Positions 21,871 through 31,574 of a stretch of 64,000 nt of DNA are shown in pieces; the stretch's first letter is position 1, and every line of letters starts with the position of its first letter. The translations under genes were made by a program, and so were the position numbers. Under the pieces are notes generated by a model. The model saw only the letters and a list, made by a program, of their open reading frames with translations, had not been told where the DNA came from and did no database searches. This DNA comes from Rehaibacterium terrae (GTDB lineage Bacteria; Pseudomonadota; Gammaproteobacteria; Xanthomonadales; Xanthomonadaceae), in the NCBI RefSeq assembly GCF_014202935.1, contig NZ_JACHHX010000011.1, positions 40,388 through 104,387 on the forward strand, written 5' to 3'.

Positions 21871-23154
21871 TCACCCCTGATGCCGCAACGCCTCGATCGG
21901 GTCGAGCCGGGCGGCCTTGCGCGCCGGGTAGTAGCCGAAGAACAGGCCGGTGGCGACCGAGAAGCCGGTCGCCAGGGCGATCACGTTGAGGTTCAGCTCG
22001 ACCGGAAGCGCGCCGAAGCGGCTGGTCAGCAGGGCGCCGGCGATGCCGATGGCGATGCCGATCACGCCGCCGCCGAGCGAGAGCATCATCGCCTCGGCCA
22101 GGAACTGCGCCTGCACCTGGCGCGGGCCGGCGCCGACCGCCATGCGCAGGCCGATCTCGCGGGTCCGCTCGGTCACCGAGACCAGCATGATGTTCATGAT
22201 GCCGATGCCGCCGACGATCAGCGAAATGGAGGCGACCGCGCCGAGCAGCAGCGACATCAGCCGGGTGGTCTGGGTGCGGGCGCTGACGATCTCGGTGAGG
22301 TTGCGCACGACGAAGTCGTCCTCGCCGCCGGGCGGGATGCGGTGGCGCTGGCGCAGCAGTTCGACGAGCTCGCGCTCGACGTGCGGCAGATCCTCGGCGC
22401 GGGCGGTGCTGACCGAGATCTGCATCACTCGCCCGGGGCCGATGTTGAGGTTGCTCATCAGCCGGCGGCGCGCGGTTTCCAGCGGCACGACGATGACATC
22501 GTCCTGGTCGCCACCCCAGCCGCTCTGCCCGCGTGGCGACAGCACGCCGGCGACGGTGAACGGCACGCGGCCGACGCGGATCGTGGCGCCGGTGGGATCG
22601 GCATCGCCGAACAGCCGCTCGCGTACGGTCTGCCCGAGCAGCACGCGCTTGGCGGCGGCGCCGTAGTCGCGTTCGTCGAAGTGTTCACCCAGCGCGACTT
22701 CCCAGCCGTTGATCGGAAACCAGTCCGGCTGCACGCCGACCCACTGTGTGGACCAGTTCTGCTCGGCATTCACCACCTGGGTGCCGCCGCGCAGGCTGGC
22801 GGCGACGTACTGCACCTCGGGGATGTCGGCGCGGATGGCGTCGGCATCGCCCTCGGTCAGCGACATGATGCTGCCGGCGCCGATGCGCACCGCGCCCTGT
22901 CGGCCGGAGCCGGGGAAGATCTCGATCCGGTTGGAGCCCAGCCGCGAGATGGTGCGGTCGAGCTCGGCCTGGGTGCCCTGCCCCACCGACACCATCACGA
23001 TGACCGCGGCGATGCCGATGATCACGCCCAGCGCGGTCAGGACGCTGCGCAGCCAGTTGCCGCGCAGGGCGAAGGCGGCCATGCCGAGGATGTCGAGCAG
23101 GGTCGCGCTGGCGATGCCAGGCGCGGAGCGGGTGTGACCACCATCTGCGCTCAT
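21871..23154 (-). CDS. MacB-like ABC transporter permease
   Basis: The 427-residue permease has a first membrane segment near residue 30-55 ([26 protein letters not shown]), a large periplasmic domain (MacB_PCD) and three C-terminal membrane segments with the FtsX-type motif [14 protein letters not shown]. With the ATPase and the adaptor gene upstream it forms a MacAB-type exporter; here ATPase and permease are separate genes, unlike MacB of E. coli, which is one chain. The start overlaps the ATPase stop by 4 bp. Likely cargo is peptide or lipid-like. Confidence 0.9.
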   Translation of the reverse strand: MSADGGHTRSAPGIASATLLDILGMAAFALRGNWLRSVLTALGVIIGIAAVIVMVSVGQGTQAELDRTISRLGSNRIEIFPGSGRQGAVRIGAGSIMSLTEGDADAIRADIPEVQYVAASLRGGTQVVNAEQNWSTQWVGVQPDWFPINGWEVALGEHFDERDYGAAAKRVLLGQTVRERLFGDADPTGATIRVGRVPFTVAGVLSPRGQSGWGGDQDDVIVVPLETARRRLMSNLNIGPGRVMQISVSTARAEDLPHVERELVELLRQRHRIPPGGEDDFVVRNLTEIVSARTQTTRLMSLLLGAVASISLIVGGIGIMNIMLVSVTERTREIGLRMAVGAGPRQVQAQFLAEAMMLSLGGGVIGIAIGIAGALLTSRFGALPVELNLNVIALATGFSVATGLFFGYYPARKAARLDPIEALRHQG

Positions 23155-23858
23155 GCGGCCTCCCGGGTCGCTTCGTGCAGCTCGCCGTCGCGCATGTGGA
23201 ACACGCGGTCGGCGTAAGCGGCGATGGGCGGCTCGTGGGTGATGACCACGATGGTGTGACCGGCCGCCTGCAGACGCTTGAACAGGGCCATGATCTCTTC
23301 GCTGGTCCGGGTGTCGAGCGCGCCGGTGGGCTCGTCGGCGAGGATGATCGGCGCGGCGTTGATCAGCGCGCGGGCGATGGCGACACGCTGCTGCTGGCCG
23401 CCGGACAGCTCGCTCGGCTTGTGCCGGGCACGCTCGGCCAGGCCGACCTCGGCCAGCGCGCGTTCGGCGCGCGGGCGGCGTTCGGCGCGCGGCACGCCGG
23501 CGTAGATCAGCGGCATCATCACGTTGTCCAGCGCGCTCATCCGTGCGAGCAGGTGGAAGCCCTGGAAGACGAAGCCGATCTTTTCCAGCCGCAGCCGCGC
23601 GCGCTGCTCGGCGTCGAGCGTGGCGACATCGACGCCGTCGCAGAAGTAGGAACCGCCGCTGGGCGTGTCGAGGCAGCCGATCAGGTTCATCAGGGTGGAC
23701 TTGCCCGAGCCGGACGGCCCCATGATGGCGACGAACTCGCCGTGCTCGACCCGCAGCGACACGCCGCGCAGCGCGACCACCTCGGCGGGCGTGCCCTCGG
23801 CGTAGACCTTGCGCAGGCCGTCGATGGCGATGACGGGATTGCGGCCACTCACACTCAT
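23151..23858 (-). CDS. MacB-like ABC transporter ATPase
   Basis: The 235-residue ATPase has Walker [11 protein letters not shown]-loop FVFQGFHLL, signature [15 protein letters not shown], Walker [13 protein letters not shown] and H-loop VITHEP. It belongs to the LolD/MacB group. It energises the neighbouring permease. The start overlaps the adaptor gene stop by 4 bp, and the stop overlaps the permease start, so the three genes are one translationally coupled unit. Confidence 0.93.
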   Translation of the reverse strand: MSVSGRNPVIAIDGLRKVYAEGTPAEVVALRGVSLRVEHGEFVAIMGPSGSGKSTLMNLIGCLDTPSGGSYFCDGVDVATLDAEQRARLRLEKIGFVFQGFHLLARMSALDNVMMPLIYAGVPRAERRPRAERALAEVGLAERARHKPSELSGGQQQRVAIARALINAAPIILADEPTGALDTRTSEEIMALFKRLQAAGHTIVVITHEPPIAAYADRVFHMRDGELHEATREAA

Positions 23859-25378
23859 CGCGCGCTGCGCTCCTGGCCGACGATGACGCGCTCGCCCTCG
23901 GCCAGCGCGCCGCCGACGATCTCGGTGTGGGTGGCGTCGGACAGGCCGGCCCGCGCTTCGACGGCGACGGCGCGGCCGTTCTCCTCCTTCCAGAGGGTCA
24001 CCCGGCGCGCCGTGAGCAGCTCAGCCACGGCCTGTTCGAAGCGGCGACGCTGGCCGTCGTCGAGGCTGGCGCGGAAATCGCCATAGCTGTCGAGCACGCG
24101 CTTGAGCACCATCTGCCGGATCATCTCGGGCGACGGCGCGGCGCCTCCGGCGTTGCCGCCCATCACCATCATGCCGCCGCCTCCGCCGGCCATGCCCGGA
24201 CCGCCCGGACCGCCGGGCGGGCGCTGGCCCTGCGCCTGCGCCATGCGCTCGCGCTGGGCCGCATGATCACGCTCGAAGGCCTCGCGCTGCGCCGGGCTCA
24301 AACCCAGACCGTCGACGATGCGCGGCAGATCCTCGCCGAGGTTGAAGCCCATCCGGCCGCCGCGGGCGGGCGGCGTCTCGGCCGGCGCGTCGGCCGGGCG
24401 GAAGCGCAGCGCGGCATTGGGCACACGCAGCACATTCTCGCGGCGGTTCACTTCGATCTCGGCATTCGCTGTCATCCCCGGCAGCAGGCTGCCATCGGGG
24501 TTGTCGACCAGCACCACCACCGGGTAGGTGATCACGTTCTGGGTGTTGCTGGCGGCCAGCCGCACCTGCTGCACGCTGCCGTGGAAGTCGCGCCCGGGAA
24601 AGGCATCCACGGTGAAACGCACGCCTTGCCCGGCGCGGATCTGGCCGACATCGGACTCGTCGATCGACAGCTCGATCTGCATCTTGGCCAGATCCTCGGC
24701 GATCTGGAACAGCACCGGGGTCTGGAAGCTGGCGGCCACGGTCTGCCCCGGCTCGACCGCGCGCAACAGCACCACGCCGTCGACCGGCGAGCGGATTTCG
24801 GTATGCGACAGGTCGAGCTCGGCATTGGCCACCGCCGCCTGCCGCTGCGCCACCGCCGCCTCGGCCGAGCCGACCCGGGCGCGCGCCTGGTCGCGGACGG
24901 TGAGCGCGAGATCGGCCTCGCTGCGGGCGATCAGCTGGCGCTCGGCCAGTTCCCGCTTGCGGCGGTAATCGGCCTCGGCGTTGCGCAGGCTGGCGCGCGC
25001 CTCCTCCAGCGAGGCGCGGGCACTGGCGAGGTCGGCGCGGACCTGGGTCAGCCGCGCCTGGAAGGTGGCCGGGTCGATGCGGGCGATCACCTGGCCGCGC
25101 TCGACGCGGTCATTGAAATCGGCATGCACGCTGAGGATCTGCCCGGACACCTGCGAGCCGATGTCGACCGTCGACAGCGCGCGCAGGCTGCCGGTGGCCG
25201 AGATCGACACCCGCACCGTGCCACGCTCGACCTCGGCGGTGCGCCAGGCCCGCGGCGGATTGGCGTCGCGCCCCGACCAGTACCAGCCGGCGGCGGCCAC
25301 GGCGACGGCGGCGAGCGCGAGCATCGGCCAGCGACGGCGGAAGAACGAGGACTGGGGACGGTGGGCGGGGCTGGTCAT
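23855..25378 (-). CDS. MacA-like periplasmic adaptor with an inserted helical/Gly-Met-rich region
   Basis: The 507-residue adaptor has a signal anchor (residues about 15-35), biotinyl-lipoyl-like halves ([21 protein letters not shown] and [20 protein letters not shown]), a coiled-coil hairpin (residues about 95-185, Ala/Glu/Arg-rich) and a barrel domain. MacA of E. coli has about 371 residues. The extra length is at about residues 325-458: [21 protein letters not shown], a Gly/Met-rich stretch, then [20 protein letters not shown], which recalls CpxP/Spy (LTxxQ) helices. The insertion splits the membrane-proximal domain before [13 protein letters not shown]. Its role is not known. Confidence 0.88.
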   Translation of the reverse strand: MTSPAHRPQSSFFRRRWPMLALAAVAVAAAGWYWSGRDANPPRAWRTAEVERGTVRVSISATGSLRALSTVDIGSQVSGQILSVHADFNDRVERGQVIARIDPATFQARLTQVRADLASARASLEEARASLRNAEADYRRKRELAERQLIARSEADLALTVRDQARARVGSAEAAVAQRQAAVANAELDLSHTEIRSPVDGVVLLRAVEPGQTVAASFQTPVLFQIAEDLAKMQIELSIDESDVGQIRAGQGVRFTVDAFPGRDFHGSVQQVRLAASNTQNVITYPVVVLVDNPDGSLLPGMTANAEIEVNRRENVLRVPNAALRFRPADAPAETPPARGGRMGFNLGEDLPRIVDGLGLSPAQREAFERDHAAQRERMAQAQGQRPPGGPGGPGMAGGGGGMMVMGGNAGGAAPSPEMIRQMVLKRVLDSYGDFRASLDDGQRRRFEQAVAELLTARRVTLWKEENGRAVAVEARAGLSDATHTEIVGGALAEGERVIVGQERSAR

Positions 25379-25523
25379 GCGTGGCGTGTCTCCGTGGCGT
25401 GGGGGGCGGGATTCCGTTCGGCGGTCGCCGGCTGGACGGCCGGACTCGTGTCAACGATGCACGAACGGAAAATCCGTCGCAGCCGATGGCTGCCGGTGGC
25501 CGGCAGGCGGCGGCACGCGGGCA

Positions 25524-26831
25524 TCACTCGCGCAACGGCCTGGCTGTGGGGAAGCGGATGCACGCGCGGGTGCCGCGGCCGGGCACGCTCTCCAGCGTCA
25601 CCGGCCAGCCGAAACGCTCCGACAGCCGGCGGACGATGGACAGCCCGATGCCATGGCCGCCGCGCTGGCCGTCGCCGCCGCGGTAGAACGGCTCGAAGGC
25701 ACGGCGCAGCTCCTCCTCGCTCATGCCGATGCCAGTGTCCTCGATCTCCACGCTGCGCTCGAGCACCCGCACGACGACCTCGCCCTGATCGGTGTATTTG
25801 CAGGCGTTGCGCAGCAGGTTGCCGAACAGCACGGCGAACACCCGCGCCGGCGCGCGCAGGGCAAACGCGGCCGACTCCTCGATGCGCAGCGCGACCGGCT
25901 TGTGGCCGATCAGCGGACGCACCTTGTCGACCTCGTCGCGGACCACGTCATTGACCACGAAATCCTCGTCCGGGAGACCGACATCGCCCTCGCGGGCGAG
26001 GATCAGGAAGGCCTCGACCAGCGCCTCCATGTCGCGCACGGCAGCCTGGATCCGGCCCACCGAGCGCTGCGCGCTCGCGGGCAGTCCCTCGACCGTCTGC
26101 AGCAGATCACTGGCCATCCGGATCACGGTGATCGGTGTGCGCAGCTCATGGCTGGCGTCGCGGGTGAAGTTGCGCTCGCGTTCGACGAAGCTCTCCAGCC
26201 GGGTGGCGAAGTCGTGCAGGGAGGAAGCCAGCAGCAGCGTCTCGCCTTCCACGTCGACGGGCAGCGCGGCCGGGTCCAGCGACGTGGTGTCCGGCCGCTT
26301 CGGATCCCAATGCCTGACGATGTTCGACAGCCAGATGATCGGCGACACCGCGCGCCGGGACATGCGGTAAGTGGCCCAGGCGATCACGTAGATCACCAGC
26401 AGCACCAGCACCAGCGGCACCACACCGAACCAGAACGCCAGCGCATCGACCTGGGTCTGCTTGAACACCAGGTACAGCCGCCCGCCCGGCCCGTCCTCGA
26501 CATGCACCAGCGCCCCGCCCTGCGAACGCGGCAGGCTGTGGTAGCCGGGTGGCAGCGGGCGCAGGTCGGCGGGAAGGTGGCCGTCGTCCCCGCCCGGTGG
26601 CACCAGATGGCCCTTCATGTTGTAGGTGTCGGGCAGACCCACGCCGGGATCGGCCGCGTAGCGGCTCCAGAAGTGCGCCGCCTCCTCCTGCAGGGCACGG
26701 TTGATCAGCACGTGCTTGAGCACCGCCGAGGCACCGTAGACGCCGAGGATGGTGGCGAAGCTGATCGCCGCCACCTGCAGGATGAAGGCGACCCAGATCT
26801 TGCGGCGCAGACCGCTGCGTTCGATGGTCAT
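25524..26831 (-). CDS. sensor histidine kinase
   Basis: The 435-residue kinase has two membrane segments (near residues 10-36 and 140-165) flanking a periplasmic sensor domain of about 100 residues. The H box is ASHELRTPITVIRMASD (His near 226), the N box NLLRNACKYTDQGE, G1 IEDTGIGMSEEEL and G2 GGHGIGLSIVRRL. It is a class I orthodox kinase, partner of the response regulator gene 46 bp upstream. The adjacent MacAB-like operon on the same strand is a likely target, though this is inference. Confidence 0.92.
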   Translation of the reverse strand: MTIERSGLRRKIWVAFILQVAAISFATILGVYGASAVLKHVLINRALQEEAAHFWSRYAADPGVGLPDTYNMKGHLVPPGGDDGHLPADLRPLPPGYHSLPRSQGGALVHVEDGPGGRLYLVFKQTQVDALAFWFGVVPLVLVLLVIYVIAWATYRMSRRAVSPIIWLSNIVRHWDPKRPDTTSLDPAALPVDVEGETLLLASSLHDFATRLESFVERERNFTRDASHELRTPITVIRMASDLLQTVEGLPASAQRSVGRIQAAVRDMEALVEAFLILAREGDVGLPDEDFVVNDVVRDEVDKVRPLIGHKPVALRIEESAAFALRAPARVFAVLFGNLLRNACKYTDQGEVVVRVLERSVEIEDTGIGMSEEELRRAFEPFYRGGDGQRGGHGIGLSIVRRLSERFGWPVTLESVPGRGTRACIRFPTARPLRE

Positions 26832-26877
26832 GACGGGCCTGGCGCGCGACCGGCGGCGGGGACGGCGGGGCGACGGC

Positions 26878-27594
26878 TCACGTGCTGGGCGGCGCGTCGA
26901 GATCGGCGATGCGGTAGCCCGCGCTCTGCACGGTGTGCAGCAGCTCCTTGCCGAACGGCTTGTCGATGGCCTTGCGCAGGTTGTACAGGTGGCTGCGCAG
27001 GGTGTCCGAATCGGGCAGCGCGTCGCCCCAGATCTCGCGCTCGATGTCGCGCCGGCTCACCACCCGCGGCGACTCGCGCATCAGGATCGACAGCAGGCGC
27101 AGCCCGATCGGCGACAGGGTGATTTCCCGACCGGCGCGGGTCACCCGCAGGCTGGCGGTGTCCAGCACCAGGTCGGCCACCTTCAGCACCTCGGCGCTGA
27201 CCTGGCGGCGCTCGCGGCGGATCAGCGCGCGCAGGCGGGCCTCCAGCTCCTGGATGGCGAAGGGCTTGACCAGGTAGTCGTCGGCACCGGCGTCCAGCCC
27301 GGTGACCTTGTCATCCAGCGTGTCGCGGGCGGTGAGCATCAGCACCGGCGTGGACTTCTTGGCGTCGTGGCGCAGCCGTCGGCAGACTTCGATGCCGTCC
27401 AGCCGCGGCAGCATCAGGTCGAGGATGATGGCGTCGTAGCTGTTGTCCACCGCCAGCCGGTAGCCGTCCAGGCCGTCGGCGGCGTAGTCCACGCCGAAGC
27501 CGCGGCCCTCCAGATACTCGCTGACCATCTCGGCGATGTTGCGGTTGTCTTCGACCAGCAGGACCAGACCGGCGGGTTCTTCGCGTGAGCGCAT
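26878..27594 (-). CDS. OmpR-family response regulator
   Basis: The 238-residue regulator has a receiver domain (LLVEDNRN acid pair, phospho-acceptor Asp 59 in IILDLMLPRLDG, Thr in MLTARDT, Lys in LVKPF) and a C-terminal winged helix (ITLSPIGLRLLSILMRESPRVVSRRDIEREIWG and RSHLYNLRKAIDKPFG). It is the first gene of the two-component pair; the kinase follows. The ATG at 27594 is preferred over a TTG two codons upstream. Confidence 0.93.
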   Translation of the reverse strand: MRSREEPAGLVLLVEDNRNIAEMVSEYLEGRGFGVDYAADGLDGYRLAVDNSYDAIILDLMLPRLDGIEVCRRLRHDAKKSTPVLMLTARDTLDDKVTGLDAGADDYLVKPFAIQELEARLRALIRRERRQVSAEVLKVADLVLDTASLRVTRAGREITLSPIGLRLLSILMRESPRVVSRRDIEREIWGDALPDSDTLRSHLYNLRKAIDKPFGKELLHTVQSAGYRIADLDAPPST

Positions 27595-27693
27595 GGCCAA
27601 TCTCCATGCCGAAGGGGTCTTCAGCTTTGTGAAGAGTAGACGCGGGCGACGGTGAGCACGGCGTGAAGCCGCCGCGGTGATGCCGGGGCGGCG

Positions 27694-28311
27694 TCAGAGC
27701 AGCGGCCGCAGCAGCGGCCAGACGTTCTCCAGCAGCCGCGGCTGCGCCTCGGCGGTGGGATGGATGCCATCGGCCTGCATCAGCGCCGGGTCCAGCGCGA
27801 CACCGTCGAGCAGGAACGGCAGCAACGGCACGCCGTGTTCGGCGGCCAGCTCGTCGAAAACCGCGCGCAGGCGGTCGCGATAGGCCGAACCGTAGTTGGG
27901 CGGGATGTCGATGCCCAGCAGCAGCACCTTCGCCCCGGCTTCACGGCTGAGCACGATCATCCGCTCGAGGTTGGCGCGCACCTGCGCCGGCGGCAGCCCG
28001 CGCAGGCCGTCGTTGCCGCCGAGCGCGATCACCACCACGCCGGGACGGTGTGTCTCCAGCAGCGCCGGCAACCGGCTCAGCCCGCCCGCGGTAGTCTCGC
28101 CGCTGATGCTGGCATTGATGACTTCCGGCGCTGCCGCCATCTCCTGCCTGAGGCGATCCTGCAGCAGGGCCACCCAGCCGGCCTCGGCCGGCATGTTGTG
28201 GGCGGCGCTGAGGCTGTCGCCCAGCACCAGCACCGGACGCGCCAGCGCCGCGCCCACCAGGCACACGAACAGGAACAGCGAACGGATGAAGACGGAAGGC
28301 AATGCGGTCAT
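27694..28311 (-). CDS. tesA: TesA-like lysophospholipase/thioesterase (GDSL)
   Basis: The 205-residue protein has a signal peptide ([24 protein letters not shown]) and a SGNH hydrolase domain: LGDSLSAAHN (Ser), GGETTAGG-like ISGETTAGG (Gly), GGNDGLRG (Asn) and DGIHPTAEAQ (Asp-His). It is a periplasmic acyl-CoA thioesterase/protease I/lysophospholipase L1 type enzyme. It is divergent from ybbA-like and ybbP-like genes, the same arrangement as tesA-ybbA-ybbP in E. coli, and its first codons overlap those of the ybbA-like gene by 26 bp. Confidence 0.9.
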   Translation of the reverse strand: MTALPSVFIRSLFLFVCLVGAALARPVLVLGDSLSAAHNMPAEAGWVALLQDRLRQEMAAAPEVINASISGETTAGGLSRLPALLETHRPGVVVIALGGNDGLRGLPPAQVRANLERMIVLSREAGAKVLLLGIDIPPNYGSAYRDRLRAVFDELAAEHGVPLLPFLLDGVALDPALMQADGIHPTAEAQPRLLENVWPLLRPLL

Positions 28312-28975
28312 ACGCGCCAGGCAGGTCGGCAAGTCGGTGGTCGGGCCCGAGGGCGAGCTCAAGATACTGGACGCGGTCGAGCTGTCCGTGAACGCGGGCG
28401 AAAGCGTGGCCATCGTCGGCGCCTCCGGCTCGGGCAAGACCACGCTGCTCGGCCTGCTCGCCGGCCTGGACCTGCCCACCCGCGGCGAAATCACGCTGGC
28501 CGGCGCGCGGCTCGACCGGCTCGACGAGGAAGCCCGCGCGACGCTGCGCGCCGAGCAGGTCGGCTTCGTGTTCCAGAGCTTTCACCTGCTGCCGGCGCTG
28601 ACCGCCGAGGAGAACGTCGCCCTGCCGCTGGAGCTCAACGGCGGCGTCGACGCCGCGCGCGTGGACGAGGTGCTGGCGCTGGTCGGCCTCACCGCCCGCC
28701 GCCGCCACTACCCGCGCCAGCTCTCCGGCGGCGAGCAGCAGCGCGTGGCGCTGGCGCGCGCCTTCGTCACCCGGCCGCGCATCCTGTTCGCCGACGAGCC
28801 CACCGGCAACCTCGACCAGAGTACCGGCCGGCAGATCTCCGACCTGCTGTTCCAGCTCAACCGCGAGCACGGCACCACCCTGGTGCTGGTCACCCACGAC
28901 CTCGCCCTTGCCCGCCGCTGCGACCACGTCTACCGCCTCGACGGCGGCCGGCTGCGCGAAGAGGCCGCGGCATGA
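28286..28975 (+). CDS. ybbA: ABC transporter ATPase, YbbA-like
   Basis: The 229-residue ATPase has Walker [22 protein letters not shown], signature [15 protein letters not shown], Walker [13 protein letters not shown] and VTHD. It is of the LolD/MacB type. The ATG at 28286 ([16 protein letters not shown]) lies inside the 5' end of the divergent tesA gene, so the two promoters must lie inside each other's coding sequence. Its stop is joined by an ATGA overlap to the permease gene. Confidence 0.9.
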   Translation: MKTEGNAVIRARQVGKSVVGPEGELKILDAVELSVNAGESVAIVGASGSGKTTLLGLLAGLDLPTRGEITLAGARLDRLDEEARATLRAEQVGFVFQSFHLLPALTAEENVALPLELNGGVDAARVDEVLALVGLTARRRHYPRQLSGGEQQRVALARAFVTRPRILFADEPTGNLDQSTGRQISDLLFQLNREHGTTLVLVTHDLALARRCDHVYRLDGGRLREEAAA

Positions 28976-31464
28976 GGATGCTGCCCTTCGCCTGGCGCTC
29001 GCTGCGCCGCGAACTGCGCGGCGGCGACCTGCTCACCGTCGCCGCCGCGCTGGTGCTCGGCGTGGCGGTGATGACCGCGGTCGGCACCCTGGTCAACCGC
29101 GTCACGCTGGCGCTCACGCAGAGCGCGGCCGAGATCATCGGCGGCGACTTCGGCGTCGCTGCACGCCAGCCTCTGCCGGAAGACTGGGCCGGGGAAGCCA
29201 GTCGCCGCGGCCTGAAGACGGCACGCATCGTGAGCTTCCCGAGCGTGCTGTTCGCCGGCGAGCGCAGCCAGCTCGCCGACATCAAGGCCGTCGATGCCGG
29301 CTACCCGCTGCGCGGCACGCTGGAAACCACCGCCGACCTCGCCGGCCTGGATCCCGAGGCCACGCCCGCGCCGCAACCGGGCGAAGCCTACGCCGACGCC
29401 CGCCTGCTCGATGCGCTGGGCCTGCGCCCCGGCGACACGCTGGAATTCGGCCACGGCGAGCTGCGCATCACCCGCCGCCTGCATGCCGAGCCGGACAGCA
29501 GCGGCGAGCTGTTCCAGCTCGCGCCGCGGCTGCTGGTCAATCTCGCCGATGTCGAGGCGGCCGGCCTGCTCGGCCCGGGCAGCCGCGCCCAGCACCGGCT
29601 GATGTTCGCCGGCAGTCCCGCGCAGATCGACGCCTTCCGCGACTGGCTGCGCCCGCGGCTCGACGGCCACCGGCTGATCTCCATCGCCGATGCCGAGCAG
29701 CAGTTGCGCGGCAGCTTCGAGCGCGCGCAACGCTTCCTCGCGCTCGCCGCCCTGCTCGCCGTGCTGCTGGCCGGCGTCGCCACCGCGCTGGCCGCCAACC
29801 GCTTCGCGCTGCGGCAGATCGACGCGGTCGCCATCCTGCGCTGCCTGGGTGCGCCGCAGAACCGCGTGCTCGGCGCGCTGGCGCTGCAACTGCTGCTGCT
29901 CGCGGTGCCGGCCTCGCTGCTCGGCCTCGCGCTCGGCCTGATCGCGCAGGCCGGGCTGGTCGAGGCGCTGGGCACGCTGCTGCCGGACCGCCTGCCGCTG
30001 CCGCAGGCCACGCCGGCGCTGGCCGGCATCGCCATCGGCGGTGTGCTGCTGCTGGGCTTCGGCCTGCCGCCGCTGCTGCGGCTGCGCGGCGTGCCGCCGG
30101 TGCGGGTGCTCAATCGCAGTCTCGGCGCACGGCCGGCGCTGCCGGTGCTGGTGTATCTGGCCGCACTGGCCGCGGCGGTCGCACTGGTGGTGTTCGCCAC
30201 CCGCGACCCGCGGCTGGCGCAGTACGTGCTCGGCGGGCTGGCCGCGCTCGCCGCCGCGGCCGGCCTGCTCGGCTGGGCGATGCTGGTCGTGCTCAAGCGC
30301 CTGCAGCGCCACCTGCGCGGGCCGTGGCGGCTGGGGCTGGCCGCGCTCGCCCGCCGCCGCAGCCTGAGCGTGGTGCAGCTGGTGGGCCTGTCGCTGTCGC
30401 TGTGCGCGCTGCTGCTGCTCGCCGCCGTCGGCCCGGCGCTGCTGCAGCAGTGGCGCGACCAGTTGCCGGCCGACACGCCCAACTACTTCCTGCTCAACGT
30501 GCAGCCGGCACAGGCGCAGGATGTGCTCGCCGCGCTGCGCGACCTCGGTGTGGACGCGCCACGGCTGGAACCGTTCGCCACCGGCCGGCTGGTCGCGATC
30601 AACGGCCGCCCGCCGGCGGAGCTGAGCTTCCCCGACGCCAGCGCCGCCAACTGGCTGGACCGCCCGATCAACTTCAGCTGGCGCGAGGATTTCCCGCCCG
30701 CCAACACGCTGGTCGCGGGCGAGTACTGGCGGCCTGGCAGCCGCGCGGCGGAGGTGTCGGTGGAAACCGGCTGGGCGCGGCGCTTCGGCCTGAAAGTGGG
30801 CGACACGCTCACCCTGCGTCTGGGCGAGCGCGATTTCACCGCGACCATCAGCAACCTGCGCAAGGCCGACTGGGACAGTTTCCGGGTGAACTTCTTCCTG
30901 CTGCTCAACCCCGGCGCGCTGGGCGAGGACGCGCCCGCCTACAACCTGATCTCCAGCTTCCACCTGCCGCCCGGCCGCGACCGCGAACTGGCGGCGCTGA
31001 CCCGCGCCCATCCCAACCTGTCGCTGCTGGACATCGACGCCATCCTGTCGCGGGTGCGCGAGGTGATCGGCCGCGTGGTCGAGGCGGTGCAGCTGGTGCT
31101 GGCCTTCAGCCTCGCCGCCGGCGTGCTGGTGCTGCTGGCCGCACTGCAGGCCACCGGCGGCGAGCGCCGCCACGAAAGCGCCGTCTTGCGCACGCTCGGC
31201 GCCCGCCGCGCGCAGTTGCGTGGCGCGGTGCTGGTCGAATTCGCCGTGCTCGGCGGCATGGCCGCGCTGCTGGCGGTGGGCGGCGCGGCGGCGACCGGCT
31301 GGCTGGTGGCGCGCGAGCTGTTCCAGCTCGCCCCGGCGCTGCCGTGGGATCGCCTGCTGGCCGGCGGCTTCGGCGGCATCGCCATCGCCATGCTCGCCGG
31401 CTGGTGGGGCACCCGCCGCATCGTCCGCACGCCGCCAGCGCGGGCACTGCGCGAGGCGACCTGA
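28972..31464 (+). CDS. ybbP: ABC transporter permease, YbbP/FtsX-like
   Basis: The 830-residue permease has an N-terminal membrane segment (LLTVAAALVLGVAVMTAVGTLV), a first periplasmic domain, three central membrane segments (FLALAALLAVLLAGVATALAA and following), further central segments, a second periplasmic domain and three C-terminal segments ending with a GTRRIVRTPPARALREAT tail. This double FtsX arrangement is that of YbbP, about 804 aa in E. coli. It works with the ATPase encoded by the overlapping upstream gene; the exported substrate is unknown. Confidence 0.9.
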   Translation: MRMLPFAWRSLRRELRGGDLLTVAAALVLGVAVMTAVGTLVNRVTLALTQSAAEIIGGDFGVAARQPLPEDWAGEASRRGLKTARIVSFPSVLFAGERSQLADIKAVDAGYPLRGTLETTADLAGLDPEATPAPQPGEAYADARLLDALGLRPGDTLEFGHGELRITRRLHAEPDSSGELFQLAPRLLVNLADVEAAGLLGPGSRAQHRLMFAGSPAQIDAFRDWLRPRLDGHRLISIADAEQQLRGSFERAQRFLALAALLAVLLAGVATALAANRFALRQIDAVAILRCLGAPQNRVLGALALQLLLLAVPASLLGLALGLIAQAGLVEALGTLLPDRLPLPQATPALAGIAIGGVLLLGFGLPPLLRLRGVPPVRVLNRSLGARPALPVLVYLAALAAAVALVVFATRDPRLAQYVLGGLAALAAAAGLLGWAMLVVLKRLQRHLRGPWRLGLAALARRRSLSVVQLVGLSLSLCALLLLAAVGPALLQQWRDQLPADTPNYFLLNVQPAQAQDVLAALRDLGVDAPRLEPFATGRLVAINGRPPAELSFPDASAANWLDRPINFSWREDFPPANTLVAGEYWRPGSRAAEVSVETGWARRFGLKVGDTLTLRLGERDFTATISNLRKADWDSFRVNFFLLLNPGALGEDAPAYNLISSFHLPPGRDRELAALTRAHPNLSLLDIDAILSRVREVIGRVVEAVQLVLAFSLAAGVLVLLAALQATGGERRHESAVLRTLGARRAQLRGAVLVEFAVLGGMAALLAVGGAAATGWLVARELFQLAPALPWDRLLAGGFGGIAIAMLAGWWGTRRIVRTPPARALREAT

Positions 31465-31574
31465 GTGACGGGACCGGGCTGGGGAAGACATTCATCACCC
31501 ACCCTGCCGGCACACCGTAGAATCCGCGCGATCCGCCGGCACCCTGCGACGCCGGCCCCGCCCCGGACACCGCC

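Noticed and set aside
28930..31491. 853-codon minus-strand frame opposite the ybbP-like gene
   Set aside because: Gln/Arg-rich antisense shadow; the plus-strand permease has membrane segments and the FtsX pattern.
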